From Cryptomeria japonica (Eukaryota; Streptophyta; Pinopsida; Cupressales; Cupressaceae): a stretch of 64,000 bases of DNA. Position 1 is the stretch's first letter. Each line of letters begins with the position of its first letter. Location: contig NC_081411.1 in assembly GCF_030272615.1 (NCBI RefSeq), forward strand, positions 215,618,654 to 215,682,653, in the 5' to 3' direction. The position numbers were made by a program, and so were the translations under genes. The notes beneath the pieces are model-generated. The model was not told where the DNA came from. It saw only the letters and a list, made by a program, of their open reading frames with translations, and did not search any database. Shown in pieces: positions 37,311 to 48,837 of the stretch.

Positions 37311-38254
37311 CCTTCATTTCCCCATTTCTTCTATAAATAGAACCCTTCTCCTCAAGCAAAAGGAGAAGCATTAGAGTATTGTTGTTATACTGGTATTAGC
37401 ATAGAGCTTTCTCATATCATCACTATCTACACTTGCATAGCATTTGCTTATCATATTCAACCATCTTGAATCTCCATATGGCATCCATGGCTAGTGCTAA
37501 AAGATGAGAGCTACACTCATTTGGGACTTGGAGAGGAGAGGAACAAGGGAGGAGCAACTATGAGCATCTTGATTAGCTATTTTATTCTATGTTTATATGC
37601 TTTCTATTTCATGCTTAATATCTCTCTTGATATGCCTATTTAGGATAATCTTTTGTTGCTAACACTAACGATTGTTTCTTGTGCTCTTGTGTGTGTTGCC
37701 ATCAAACAGATTTTCTAATCCTTTTTGCAGAGCATCAGTTATCAATGATTTCAGTGGGGAGCACGCTCAAATTTATGTTTTTCAGGGTGTGTCCACTTCG
37801 AAAATTAGTAAAAAATCATATACTCATTAAAAAATTAGCTAAAAAATTTGGCATAAACTACAAGATGTTAGCTAATTTCTTATTGAAGCGATTTTAAAAA
37901 TTCAAAAAAAAGTTAATATTTTAAGGGGGCCACAATAGACGCTATGTTATGTTTCTTGCATAAAAATAGGACCACTTTTTGTGGCCCTCCTTTTTGAAGC
38001 CCTTAATCTCCACCATTTTCAAAACAAATTAGTTGTTTAGAAAGTAGACTCGAAACACTCTAACTCTTGTTTTTGTTGCATCTTTAAATTTGGAGTGTAA
38101 CTATCTTCAATTTGTCGTTGAAGTTCAAACTTTGCTGATTTCAAAAAAAGTGGCATCTTAAGACCCCCTTTTGGTAACACAGCTTGGTGCACATACCCAA
38201 GACTAATGTGGGCATAGCGCATACTTACCCCACACATCTACCAAGGTCATGTTG

Positions 38255-38680
38255 GTATGAATCCTGATTGTTGATATGGTTCAAACTCGATTGTCGATAT
38301 GAGTCCTGATTGTCGATATGGTTCAAACTTGATTGTCGATATGAGTCTTGATTCGATATGTGTTAATAGGTCGACATGGGTCAAACTTGATTGTCGATAT
38401 GAGTCCTGATTCGATATGGGTCAAAGGTTGATATGGGTCTTGATTCGATATGGATCTTGATTCGATATGAGTTTTGATTCGATATGGGTCCTGATTGTCG
38501 ATATGGGTCTTGATTCGATATGGGTTCTGATTTGATATGGGTTTTGATTGTCGATATGGGTCTTGGATTGATTGATTTTTGATAGGTAACTTGGATTGAT
38601 TGATTTTTGATATGGAACATGGTTTGATTTATTTTTGATATGGAACATGGTTTGATTGATTTTGATAGTAATATGATATC
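38255..38680. repeat. TCGATATGGGTC minisatellite
   Basis: About twenty units such as TTGATTCGATATGGGTC. Related GATATG words occur at 3100-3210 on the other side of the foldback element. Confidence 0.75.
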
Positions 38681-39059
38681 TAAGGACTTTGGACATTTAT
38701 TTGTTTTGACTGACGATTGGTTCTGACTTGTATCATTGATTTTCCTTTGGATCATAATGTGGTCACACATGTGAATGTTGATATGATATGGATGCAGCAA
38801 TTTTGATTTTGATGAGCTATATGATATGCTTTTAATCTATATGTCTTTTGCAAATGATGATGCAAATGATGTGATGTGTGTGTGATTTTTATTTTTATGA
38901 TTTATATGCGTATATGATGTTTGTAATGATACTATATGTTTAGAAGGTGATATGCAGATGATGGTTGGATTTGATGAATGCAGATGTTTCTAATAATGCG
39001 ATCTATATTTCTACATGTTGTCGATATGATATGATCATGTATGGGGATAATGATAAGAT

Positions 39060-39415
39060 TGATCAGAATTGATAAGATTGAGGTCAAGTCTAGTTTCAGG
39101 AATGACACCTCCTGTATAAGACAAAGATGATCAAAGCATCTAGTTTTAGGAATGATATATCCTATATAAGACATGATTAAAATGTCTGGTTTCAGGAAAG
39201 AGACATCCTGTATAAGAAATGATAGAATGGATCAAATGAAATGTATTGATAGAATTGATAAGATTGAGATCAAGTCTAGTTTCAGGAATGACACCTCCTA
39301 TATAAGACAAAGATGATCAAAGCATCTGGTTTCAGGAATGATATATCCTATATAAGACATGATCAAAACATCCAGTTTCAGGAAAGATACATCATGTATA
39401 AGACATGATAGATGA
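39060..39415. repeat. Tandem repeat of TCAGGAA-TATAAGACA units
   Basis: Unit of about 50-60 bp, consensus part GTTTCAGGAATGA then TCCTATATAAGACA, six or more copies. A sister block at 40750-40980 has unit words TCTAGTTTC and GTATAAGACCGATCTG. Confidence 0.7.
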
Positions 39416-40749
39416 TAGTTAGAAGAATGATGAAGATATGAAAGTGAAGAAAGATTCCATGATGATGCGATAGATATGCATGTGATGGATGCAATTATGA
39501 ATATGACTAGATGATGATGATGAGATGTATCTTGTATGATGTGAGATGTATCTTGAAAATGATGTGTAAATGATAATGATAATAAAATGATACTACTGCA
39601 AGATTAAAATGATAATGATAATGATAATGCACCTAATGCAACCTTTAACATGATATGATAATGCAGCTAGTGCAAATCTTAATTCTCAATGTTGCCATCT
39701 GTTGTGATCAAAGTGTCAATGCTTCCTTTGTTTTCATCATTGGACCTTGATTTGTTGAAAATTGATACAAGCATCATGGTATGATTGAACCATAACGACC
39801 TGAGTATAACTTACATGAGTTTTTGATATTGCAAGATGACACAAGCGTCAAGGTATAATTGAACCAAGACGACCTGAGTGTTGCTTGCGTAAACAGACAA
39901 GAGTTAACCTTTGTTCCATACAAATCCAAAATGTCCTCAGCGATATGCCACCTGATTGCTTAGTAGGACAAATTTTCATGGTAAAAGACTTCACTCACAT
40001 ATAACAGACAAATAAAACATCACATTCCTTCCTTGCTTCTCTAATCATTGAGACATCCTTGAGTCACTTAGGAGATATGATAAGAAAAAATCAACAACCA
40101 TAAGTAAGCATGCATGCTATTGGAAATATATTCTTGTCAAGTAAAACATCTTGCAAATAGATCTTTTGTTCAATTCCAATCAGTTTAATTCCATGATATC
40201 TAGTCTTCTTGCACTGTCATTGTCATTTGTTGGTTGTTTTGATCCATGTTGTCTTGCTACGTGTTTTTTCTGATGTTGAAACCCAAAGGTGAAATTCCCC
40301 TAGCGAGGTCACAAACCTGCCCCCACTCTAGATAGTACTCAATATGAATATGTACAATTAATCACCAAGCCATGGTGGGATATGATGCAGATAACTGATC
40401 AGATAATCAAGGACAATGACTACGCTAAGTATGTCCGGGATTGATACTGTGTGTATAAGAATTCTACAATGGCTATTGGTTTATATCATATGGATCAAAG
40501 ATAGGATATGCCTATTAATAGATAGAAGAGTCATTCTCTCACAAATAGCGCCTATTGCCAGGTTTTCACCACTTGTTTTTATTGTACCTTTTGATATGTT
40601 TTTTATTTTTTTGTATTTTTTAAATTTTTTTATTTGTTTGAAAGATGAAACATGTACTGCCATCAATTGATAAAGATGAGGCTAACCAGAACAAAATCCA
40701 GCAGTCATACTAATCTATGTCATTGTTTTGATTTGTTCAATGATTGATA

Positions 40750-40980
40750 AGAATGTCTAGTTTCAAAGAGTGAGTACCTCGTATAAGACCGATCTGTCTG
40801 GTTTCGAATGTACCTATCCCTGGATAAGACATATTGATGCATTGATGTTGATAGATGGATTGATTGATTAACAAGACATGATGATTGATAGGAATGTCTC
40901 ATTTCAAAGAGTGAGTACCCCATATAAGACCGATCTGTCTAGTTTCGAGTGTACCTATCCATGTATTAGACATGTTGATG
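40750..40980. repeat. Tandem repeat, sister of the block at 39060
   Basis: Alternating AGTTTCAAAGAGTGAGTACC and GTTTCGA-TGTACCTATCC units, about four in all. Confidence 0.65.
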
Positions 40981-41334
40981 TTGAGTGATGAATTGATTAA
41001 CAAGACATGTGATCAGTTTGATTATAGACTTTGAGATTTTTCCTTTTGTTGATTTGATGGATGGGCCATGCATTCATTCTTTAATTTTTTAATTTTTATT
41101 TGATTTTGTCAATTTTTAGTTGTTTTTAGACATTTTTTATTTTGTAGAATTTTTGGATTAGAAGAAAGATGTATTTGGTTGCCCCAATGTATAGCAAGAC
41201 AAGGAATATTATGAATGGATGATTGAACCGTTGAGATAGAAATGGATAGGAGAAAGAGAAGGTAGCTTATGAGGAGACACATCAAGATCTTTTGAAATCA
41301 TGTTTTTTCCTTAGTTTTGATCAAGATCAAGGAT

Positions 41335-41640
41335 GGAAAAGGGGATATGGATAGGGATAGGATATGGATAGGAGAAACAAGATCATAGATAGTGACAGAT
41401 GATGAAAGAAATGAATAGATAGGATAAGGGATATGGACTAGAGGGTATGGATAAGGTGAAGCAAGATCATTGATAGCATTAGATGATGGAATTAATGAAT
41501 AGATAGGATAGATGGAATGGATAAAGTGAAGAAAAATCATAGATAGCACTAGATGATAGAGGCAATGAATAGATAGGATAGATGGTATGGATAAAGTGAA
41601 GCAAGATTGTAGATAATGATGAATTTAGATAGGGTAATGG
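41335..41640. repeat. GATAGGATA-type tandem repeat
   Basis: Unit of about 60-70 bp containing AATGAATAGATAGGATA and GAAGCAAGATCAT, four to five copies. Confidence 0.65.
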
Positions 41641-42843
41641 ATATTGAAGGAAGGATAATGGGAGATGTGGTAGGAAGAAGAGAGTGGATGAACTTTGCCC
41701 CCAAGCATAGAGTTTTCTATTTGCAAAAAGGAAATATGTAAGATTGTCACAACATCTAGCACCACCCGAATAAGTGTTCCTGAACTTTTCAAAGTTACAG
41801 ACCCAACCCACACTGAGAACCTCCGGAAAAATTCAACCGAACATATCTAGCAACTAGGAACTAGACTCAAAAGGGAAGAATAATCCCAAACTGGATCAAG
41901 GTACCTAGTCTTTGATTACCTATGTGTGTGCAAGTGGGTTCATTCCAGCTCATATGATCATTGTAATCTTTAGAATCCAACGTGGCTAGCTACATGAGTT
42001 ACCCTAACTTCAAAAGCATCTTGGATAGAGCCTTGCTACCAGCAAGCATCCATAGCTCCGACAAGGTTATCTCTGTAATATCACAAATATTGCTCCATTG
42101 CTAGCCAGACATCCACAACCCCAATGGAGTTACTCGCATGTTCCCATAGCCAAGCATTTTGATATTTTATTTATTTTCTTGATATTTCTATTATTGCTCG
42201 TGCTTTTGATCTTTTGATATTTCTTTTTGCTCTTTATTTTTCTTGCATTGGCTTGTAAGTGATGAAACTTACATGGCTTTGATAATTATAGTGGTGTTGA
42301 AGCAAGATTTTAGATTTTTCACTATCCATGTCTTCAACTAAGAGATCACAATGATTTAGAGTGATTGATTAAGTGTATGAGATATAGTAATCAACATATG
42401 TCGGTATCAAGATATGATCAATGGTTCTTTTCTGGATTGAGTGTGTATCCCAACCAAAATAAAATGTTAAAGAGGAACAACCTCGGATTCTGAAGCATTT
42501 CATGAATAGATATCTAGGAAAAGGATTGAATATGAGATTCAAGCATAGGAAAGCATGTGACGAAATAATACAAATGCTTATTTCACAAATGATGAATTTA
42601 TGCAAAGGATTGAATGTTAGGGATTGAAGGATAGAAAAGAGGTGTTGGATAATAGATAGAATGTTTGAAGATTTGTGTGAGGATAGATGGAAATGTATTC
42701 AAGATGAGTGTTGGTACACAACTCGAGAAGTGATGAAGAGATGGAGGAAAATTGAATTTTGGGACATAAGGACCCAAAATAGATAAAGGAAATGATGGAA
42801 GAATAGTTTTGGAAAGATGTTTAGATAGATGGTTGAAAGAAGT

Positions 42844-43425
42844 TCAAAGATGGTGCCTTTGTTGATCTTTCTTATGGATCATTTGAGGTGGTGGATTGGT
42901 GGATGGATGGAGGTAAGGACCCAAGATGGATGGAAGGGATGGAGAGTTTGACTTTGGAATGAAAGGACCTAAAATGGATTTGGAGGATGAAGAGTTTGAC
43001 TTTGGAATGAAAGGACCTAAAATGGATTTGGATGATGAAAAGTTTGACTTTGGAATGAAAGGACCTAAAATGGATTTGGATGATGAAAGGATTCCTAGAT
43101 CTTGATCTTGACTTGGAGTAGGATCATTTGAGTTTGTGCTTTTCTCTTGATTTTGAATTAGATTAGTGAAGGAGATGGAAGGGATATCATTCTCTTTCTT
43201 AGGAGGTGGATGTTGAATGGGACTCTGGTCTTGAGATAAAAGAGGATCATTGTGGATGGAATACCAAAAACTTAGGGGATCATTATAAGATTCTTGATAG
43301 GTGGTATCTTGATCAAAAATGGGATTAGATTGGAGAGCCATGATATCCTGATCTTGATTTAGGCTAGGACTCATTTCCTTTGAATAAGCTTCTTGTTTTG
43401 CAAGCAATAAGGGATGATCATACAA
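42844..43425 (-). CDS. Unrecognised ORF with 15-residue tandem repeats
   Basis: 193 codons rich in Ser, Gln, Pro and Asp. Three copies of SSSKSILGPFIPKSN and a fourth, partial one fill residues about 110-165. There is no signal peptide, membrane segment or known domain. It lies in the outer element on the same strand as the LTRs, upstream of the post-pol motifs. It may be a remnant of an element-encoded protein or an accident of low-complexity DNA; function unknown. Confidence 0.3.
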   Translation of the reverse strand: MYDHPLLLAKQEAYSKEMSPSLNQDQDIMALQSNPIFDQDTTYQESYNDPLSFWYSIHNDPLLSQDQSPIQHPPPKKENDIPSISFTNLIQNQEKSTNSNDPTPSQDQDLGILSSSKSILGPFIPKSNFSSSKSILGPFIPKSNSSSSKSILGPFIPKSNSPSLPSILGPYLHPSTNPPPQMIHKKDQQRHHL

Positions 43426-45074
43426 GTGATCAAAGTGTTGGTGTTGTTGTTTGATATGGATAATTCGTTTTGATACTCAAGCTTACCAGTCAAGTAGAGG
43501 TTTAGTTTGATTCGCCCCCATGACAAAGTATGTCAAATGATATGGATCAAGTTTCGTGATGTAGAAACTTAATTTGATAACTTGAGAACCTAACTAGGTA
43601 TTGATGTTGATAAGATTGTTGGATGGTGGAACTCTTGATCACTCTATTGGATACTCCTTAATTTTGTTGGATGAAATCTTATCTCAAGATAGTTGATGAT
43701 TTGATACCTCTTTCTAAAGGTGCTTAGTTGGAGTTGGAAATTCTCTTTTCTCTAAGGTTGCTCTTTGCTCTTTGTTTTGAATTGATTGTTGTATTGATGA
43801 ATAATGATGAACAGTTATCACCAAACTGGTACTAAGAGGGGGGTGAATCAGTACAGACAAAAAAATTTTCCTTAACCGGTTAGACTGCAAACACTGCACT
43901 TAACAAGAAAACAGTAACATCAATCCAAAATAGGGTACAACTGGTAAAACCAAGAGTGACTATGATAGGCACAAACCGGTTAACATGCAGATCTTCACCT
44001 CACCTAACATCTCCTTTTCACTTCACTCATATGCATACACTAGTACTCTATCAAAGGAAATATAATAGCTTGCTAGTTCAACATGATTTACCACTTGACA
44101 GAAAATAACAAAGCATCACATGAAAAGGCATCACAATGACACACATATTTTTCATGTGGAAACCCAACTGGGAAAAACCACGGTGGGGATGAATACCCAC
44201 AAGCTGTTCTTTGAACCCTTTTGAAGTCTGCTTTGTTTGGAGCCTAGTCCGGTTAAAGACTATTACAACAGGTTATGTTAGGAACCAATCCTGCTAGGGA
44301 TCACCCGGTTAAGGGATGGCTAAATACTCGGTTAAGGGTTAAACCCTGTTAAAGGTTACCTTGTTAGAGGATTTCAAGAACTCAATGACTTTGAGTCACC
44401 CTGTTAAAGGATTTACAGCAAGCTGGTTAAAGCTACCCTGTTAAGAGATTTTCCAACTGTTGAAGTGGTTAGAGATCAATAGGTATTACAATGATCTGGT
44501 AACAACACTCAATGCCAATGCAGATCTGCTTTAATTCCTTCTCTCCTTCTACACTCACACTGTGCAAGTATCACTTCACTCCTCTGGTCTGGCAAGAATC
44601 ACATCTCTTCACTTGGATACACACACACAACATTTGCCAACAACCTCAAAAAGAAACACAACATTGACCTTATAGGAAATAGATAGGTCGGTAGCATAAA
44701 CCCTAAACCCTAAACATTTAGGTTAAGCAATTCAAATGGTTCAATCCTGACCGTTGAACAAATTGCATTGAATACAACAGTCTTGAATAGATCTCAAGAC
44801 AATCTCTATCATTCGACCTTCACCGCTTTCATGGTGGCTTATAACCCATCACGCATTCTCCACCGTTTACAGAGACTTCACACATTCCTGAGGTAGATAG
44901 GATCAATCTCCTTCATACAAGATCCTTCATGCGCACAAGGCTAACGTGGTAACATGATCAGTTCTTCATTACAATGCTAACTCATCACACAATGTCATCG
45001 GTTGAATCACACAAGCTTGGAACACTTCAACCGAAAACCTTGAAGCTGAGACTACCAACCGGTAGTCATATTAA

Positions 45075-46632
45075 TGTGGGTTAGGAAATTAGGAAATCAT
45101 CACAAGCATATTAAAATATTAATCATTAGCTCAATCACAAAAGCACAACATGCAATGATCTATCCTAAGCAACACTCAATAGAGACATGAAATAAAAACA
45201 TTCAACAAGAAAGTTTATGCAAACCAAAGGTGTGATTTGAATGCTCCTTCATGTGGCTCCATTGTTCTTCTTTCTTCTCCAAATAGATTTGCTGTGGATC
45301 TCAGCTTCAAGTGCATACATCTAATTGTGAAAGCAAGATTGACATTGACACAAGAATACTCAAAGTGTGATTCGATAGTCTGATTACCAATTATTAGCCT
45401 TGATTGATGAAGATCATCCAATTTATAGAAGAATTGGAGAGATGACAAGATTAGCATGATAGTGATTCGAATGGAAATTCAAATCAAGAATAGAAAAATT
45501 ATGACATGTTTGTGACAAATTGCTATGCAAGGATTTATGACAAATTTCATGACAATTTATGACAAATTGCTATGTCAAGAATTGATTATGACAAATTTCT
45601 ATGTCATTTCCATGAATTTAGGAGAGAAATAGGAGGAAATTGAAATTGGATTAATTAAGAAATTAGGAAATTAGAGAATTAAGAATTTAGGAATTAAGAA
45701 ATTGATGGAAATTAGGAAAAATAGAAACTAGGAGAAATTAGGAATTAGAAATTAAAAATTAGGTAAAATTAATTAATAATTTTTTATTTATTAATTAATT
45801 TACAAGGAGGAATGATTAGCCAGTTAAATAAAGATTTAATTGTAATGGGAAGACTTAGGATAAATAAGTAATTTATTAATCCTAGAGGAAGAAATGACAA
45901 ATTAGGTTAAATGATTAAATCATGAAACCCTAAAAGATGAATTAGGTCTTAATGAAAGATAATTGACTCGATCATGATTTTGAATTAATAAATGACCCAT
46001 GTGATAAATGATTTGATTGATAAATGCGCCAATTGACGAGGAACAATGACAAATTGATCCAAATTGACATAATTGAGATAGACAACAATCGATAGCGAAA
46101 TGATCGCAAAATGACAAATTTGACAAGAGGACGAGGATCGATGACAAAATAGATTGCAAGACGACAAGATTGAAAATGACCACGATCGATGACAAATCGA
46201 TCACAAAATGACAACGATTGAACAATGACAACGATCGATGACAAATCGATCGCATGATGACAAGATTGAAAAGAGCACAAAACCCTAATTAGGATTGACG
46301 ATGTCCAAAATGATAAGATTGATGATAAGATTGATAAGAGGACAAAACCTTAATTAGGATTGATGATGCCCAAAAATATGACAAATGAATACGCACATTA
46401 ATGCAACAGGATAAAATCGATCAAAACCATGACTGGATAATGTTGTCGACAAGACCAAATTTGAGAACGAGATGATTGAAGAATGTAGAAGAATGACTCG
46501 ATGCTCGCAAATGATAAAGACCAAGTGCGTGACATAGGAGAAATGTTAATGTGACGCAAAAACCTAAAATGAGGCAATGCGCAAATGTTAAAGTATGACT
46601 CCGCAAGCGTTGACCATTTTTGGGTGTCTACA
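45075..46632 (-). mobile_element. LTR (probably solo) inside the copia solo LTR
   Basis: On the minus strand it begins TGTAGACACCCAAAA at 46632, the start shared by this window's gypsy LTRs. It ends in CCACA at 45075. It has neither PBS nor PPT neighbours, because copia LTR sequence lies directly on both sides. The flanking pentamers (ATTAA, ATACC) do not match cleanly. It contains ATCGATGACAAAT-type repeats at about 46020-46260. Confidence 0.65.
46020..46260. repeat. CGATCGATGACAAAT repeat
   Basis: Irregular tandem copies of ACGATCGATGACAAA-like words inside the LTR. Confidence 0.65.
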
Positions 46633-48295
46633 ATACCATATGAAACCTTGATACAAAACATTCCATATACCGGTTCCTATTCTAGCATACCAGTTCATTT
46701 GGACAAACATACAGCTTCACTTTTTCACATATACCAGTTCACAACATCATACCAGTTCTATTGCTAGTTGCTTACTTCAATATACCGGTTCACTCTTCAG
46801 CATATTGACATCAATGACAACATAGAATGTCATCATGTCTTCATACTAGTTCACATATGCCAATAGTATTGGTTGATTTGTAAGAACATTTGTGACAAGA
46901 AGACATAGCACACATGAAAACAATGATTATCCCGATGCTAAACATTGAGTGTATGTTTTTGTGAGGATGTTTTCAAATCCCCGATATTTGCACTAGTTTG
47001 ATTTACAATAGAAGACACATCAGATAAACTCTTTATTCAAAGGTCATTGACAATATCATAGCCCACTAGTCTCGATACTTCGTCAACTCAAATAGCCTTG
47101 TCACCCCCTAGAGGGCACCCATTTTTTTGCCTTTTGCCATAAATTATCCCAAAGTACTTCATAATTGGGTAGTTATCTTGGGAGATATATGGTGAGTAAT
47201 CTTGGGGGTGGATTCTTCCCCACCCTTGCACTATGATATTTCCAATATTTGGAAACTGACTCAGATCAAAGTCTCTATTGCTATGGTTTGTAATCAGGCT
47301 TTCATTCGGTCTTTAGTGATAAACTCCCTCAAAAGGCTTCCCAACCTTTAGAACAACGGCTTTACATATCTTAAAGATATTGGGGGAAGGCTAATCACTG
47401 AGCAAAACCGTTGGAAGGGACTTTTGTCAGCCTCCACATTTGATTATAGTGGGTTGGAATACTTGGTGATAAAGTCATTTCCCACTTAGGTCGTTCCCCT
47501 CTCACCGGCCTTAATGGTGCCCTAAGGGAAACTCAAGAGGGCAGGCCTTCTAAAGGATTTAATTTCTTGAAGTAAAAGAAAGCATAAAAGAGTGGTTTGG
47601 TTTTTTGGTCACCCAATTAAGGGGAGAGCATATACCTACCACTTTCGAGACAAGGCAAACAATGTTCTTTTTATCCTTTTCAAAGCAATTATTAGCTAAG
47701 ACCTATTTGGAGATGTTGCTCCAACAAGCATGGTGTTCTTTTTAGTCCAACAAAGCAATTTGTTTGTTTAATCTAGGAAATGAAATCTTGGTCAATTTAA
47801 AATAATGCACGTTACTTTGAGATGGAAATTGCTTTACAAAACAAAATGGGAATTATTCTTTTTAATCTTGAAAACAACTATTGATTGTGAATTTTAACCT
47901 TTGCAAAAGATAAAAGATTGTTGTTGTTCTTTTTATAACCCCAAAATTTGAAGTGTGAGCCTAACTTGCAAGAAGGAAAATGTGAAGTTATTCTTTTTAA
48001 CCTTGCAAATTTGATTCCTTTTAAGACCAAAGGAAAATTTAGTTGATTTTAATCCCAAAAGAAAGATGAGGTTCTTTTTAATCCAAAGCAAAAAATGAGT
48101 TCTTTTTATCCAACTTTAAAAAGCTAGAAAAATCACAAATCCTAATTCTAACTCTTCCAACCTGCAAGAAACTGTTAAAACCTGCAAGGAAAGAAGTTAG
48201 TGAAAAATTAAAACCTTTGGTGGGCTTACACAAGTTTAATTTCAAATCTTGGTTACAAATTTTTCACTCCTGATCTTGAAATGCCCTAAATTTTG

Positions 48296-48470
48296 ACTAA
48301 GTCTGAAATTTGGAGGATCTTCCAAAAACTAGATTTTGCATTATAACTTCTAGAGGTCTGAAACCCCTCTCAAAAACCCAGACAATATATATGGAATATA
48401 ACTTAAAGTATAAGTGACATTTCCTCTTCTCTTCACTTATACTTAAATGTTATATTCCATATATATTGTC
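48296..48470. repeat. Mini-foldback related to the giant foldback arms
   Basis: Arms of about 38 bp reading ACAATATATATGGAATATAA and its inverted copy, around a short CT-rich loop. The block starts TGACTAAGTCTGAAATTT, as does the giant foldback's right arm at 35190, and the arm words match 35280-35320. Confidence 0.55.
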
Positions 48471-48524
48471 CTTCCACAAGCCTAATTTCTTTTTAGCTCT
48501 GTTACAAATTTCCTCTGTTAAAGC

Positions 48525-48770
48525 AGAAACTCATACGAAGTTTCTCACCTAATCATATGACAATTCCTACAGGCCCATACAACAAAACAATTTACTTGTG
48601 CGACCTCAAGTATTAGCTCATACGAGCTTAGAAAAGAGATAGAGGATAGAATAACATAGAAAATAGCTTTGTTTTCACCATAAACTCATACGAGTTTCTT
48701 CATAGGCCCATATGACACATAGTAGGTTCCCATACGACAAAACATAAACACTCATACGAACTTGCATGAA
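48525..48770 (-). repeat. CATACGA word repeat next to the PBS
   Basis: Eight or so irregular copies of CTCATACGA or CCATACGAC. It occupies the same place as the AGCGCT minisatellite in element 1. Confidence 0.6.
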
Positions 48771-48814
48771 TCCTGTGAAAAAAATGTTAGAAAAATGTGG
48801 ATTTTAGTAGTATA

Positions 48815-48832
48815 GCCCCATGGTGGGCACCA
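48815..48832 (-). other. Primer binding site of the outer element
   Basis: TGGTGCCCACCATGGGGC on the minus strand, five bases after the 5' LTR. It resembles the tRNA-Lys-type plant PBS (TGGCGCCCAACGTGGGGC) with three mismatches; the assignment is tentative. Confidence 0.65.
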
Positions 48833-48837
48833 ATTAA

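Larger units (their letters stand above)
35996..37737 (+). mobile_element. Solo LTR of a Tat gypsy relative
   Basis: TGTAGTCACA to AGCATCA, 1742 bp, flanked by GTTAT on both sides (35991-35995, 37738-37742), with no internal region attached. Such solo LTRs arise by recombination between the two LTRs of a full element. It has palindrome 37289-37310 and TATA 37332-37340. The end GGGACTTGGAGAGGAGAGGAAC (read in two parts around 37525) is shared with element 1. Confidence 0.92.
3365..38198. mobile_element. Giant foldback-type element with kilobase inverted arms
   Basis: The left end GGGTAAGTGCACCAAG (3365) is answered by its inverted copy ending 38198. Further in, the arms pair again as inverted copies: 3395-3480 with about 35605-35700, TTTGGCG-rich DNA with 35398-35575, a shared block at 3670-3900 with 35100-35345, then CT-rich DNA opposite AG-rich DNA. 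Removing the copia element (4019-29710) and the solo LTR (35996-37742) leaves about 7.4 kb: two arms of over 2 kb around a 2.4-kb satellite. AAGA flanks both ends (3361-3364, 38199-38202) but is too short to prove a target duplication. No transposase is recognisable. Foldback elements and long-TIR Mutator-like elements are the nearest known types; the family is undetermined. Confidence 0.68.
35151..38198. repeat. Foldback right arm, outer part (with solo LTR)
   Basis: 35151-35700 is the inverted copy of 3395-3850, including the TTTGGC cluster at 35398-35575. About 700 bp (35700-35990 and 37743-38160) has no partner in the left arm. The tip, 38165-38198, pairs with 3365-3395. No transposase-like protein is recognisable in the unpaired part. 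Confidence 0.6.
38199..43790 (-). other. Internal 3' region of the outer element, minisatellite-rich
   Basis: Read on the minus strand it contains motifs found after pol in other Tat elements: GGTGAAAACCTGGCAA near 40575 and TGGGGGCA near 40320 and 41700. No pol domain precedes them. The rest is short tandem repeats, listed separately, and one repetitive ORF. Confidence 0.55.
43796..46865 (-). mobile_element. Copia solo LTR, split by another LTR
   Basis: Minus-strand LTR of the same copia family as 4019-5493: it starts TATTGGCATATGTG at 46865 and ends TTCATC at about 43796. No gag-pol is attached. GTATT flanks both ends (43791-43795, 46866-46870), with one base shared with the LTR end on the left. 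The LTR at 45075-46632 interrupts it. Confidence 0.8.
46871..48814 (-). other. Leader of the outer element
   Basis: Non-coding. Resembles the element 1 leader in part (TTGGAGCAACATCTCCAAAT on the minus strand near 47715, compare 12020-12045). It contains a small inverted repeat (about 48380-48470) and a CATACGA word repeat (about 48525-48770) beside the PBS. Confidence 0.6.
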
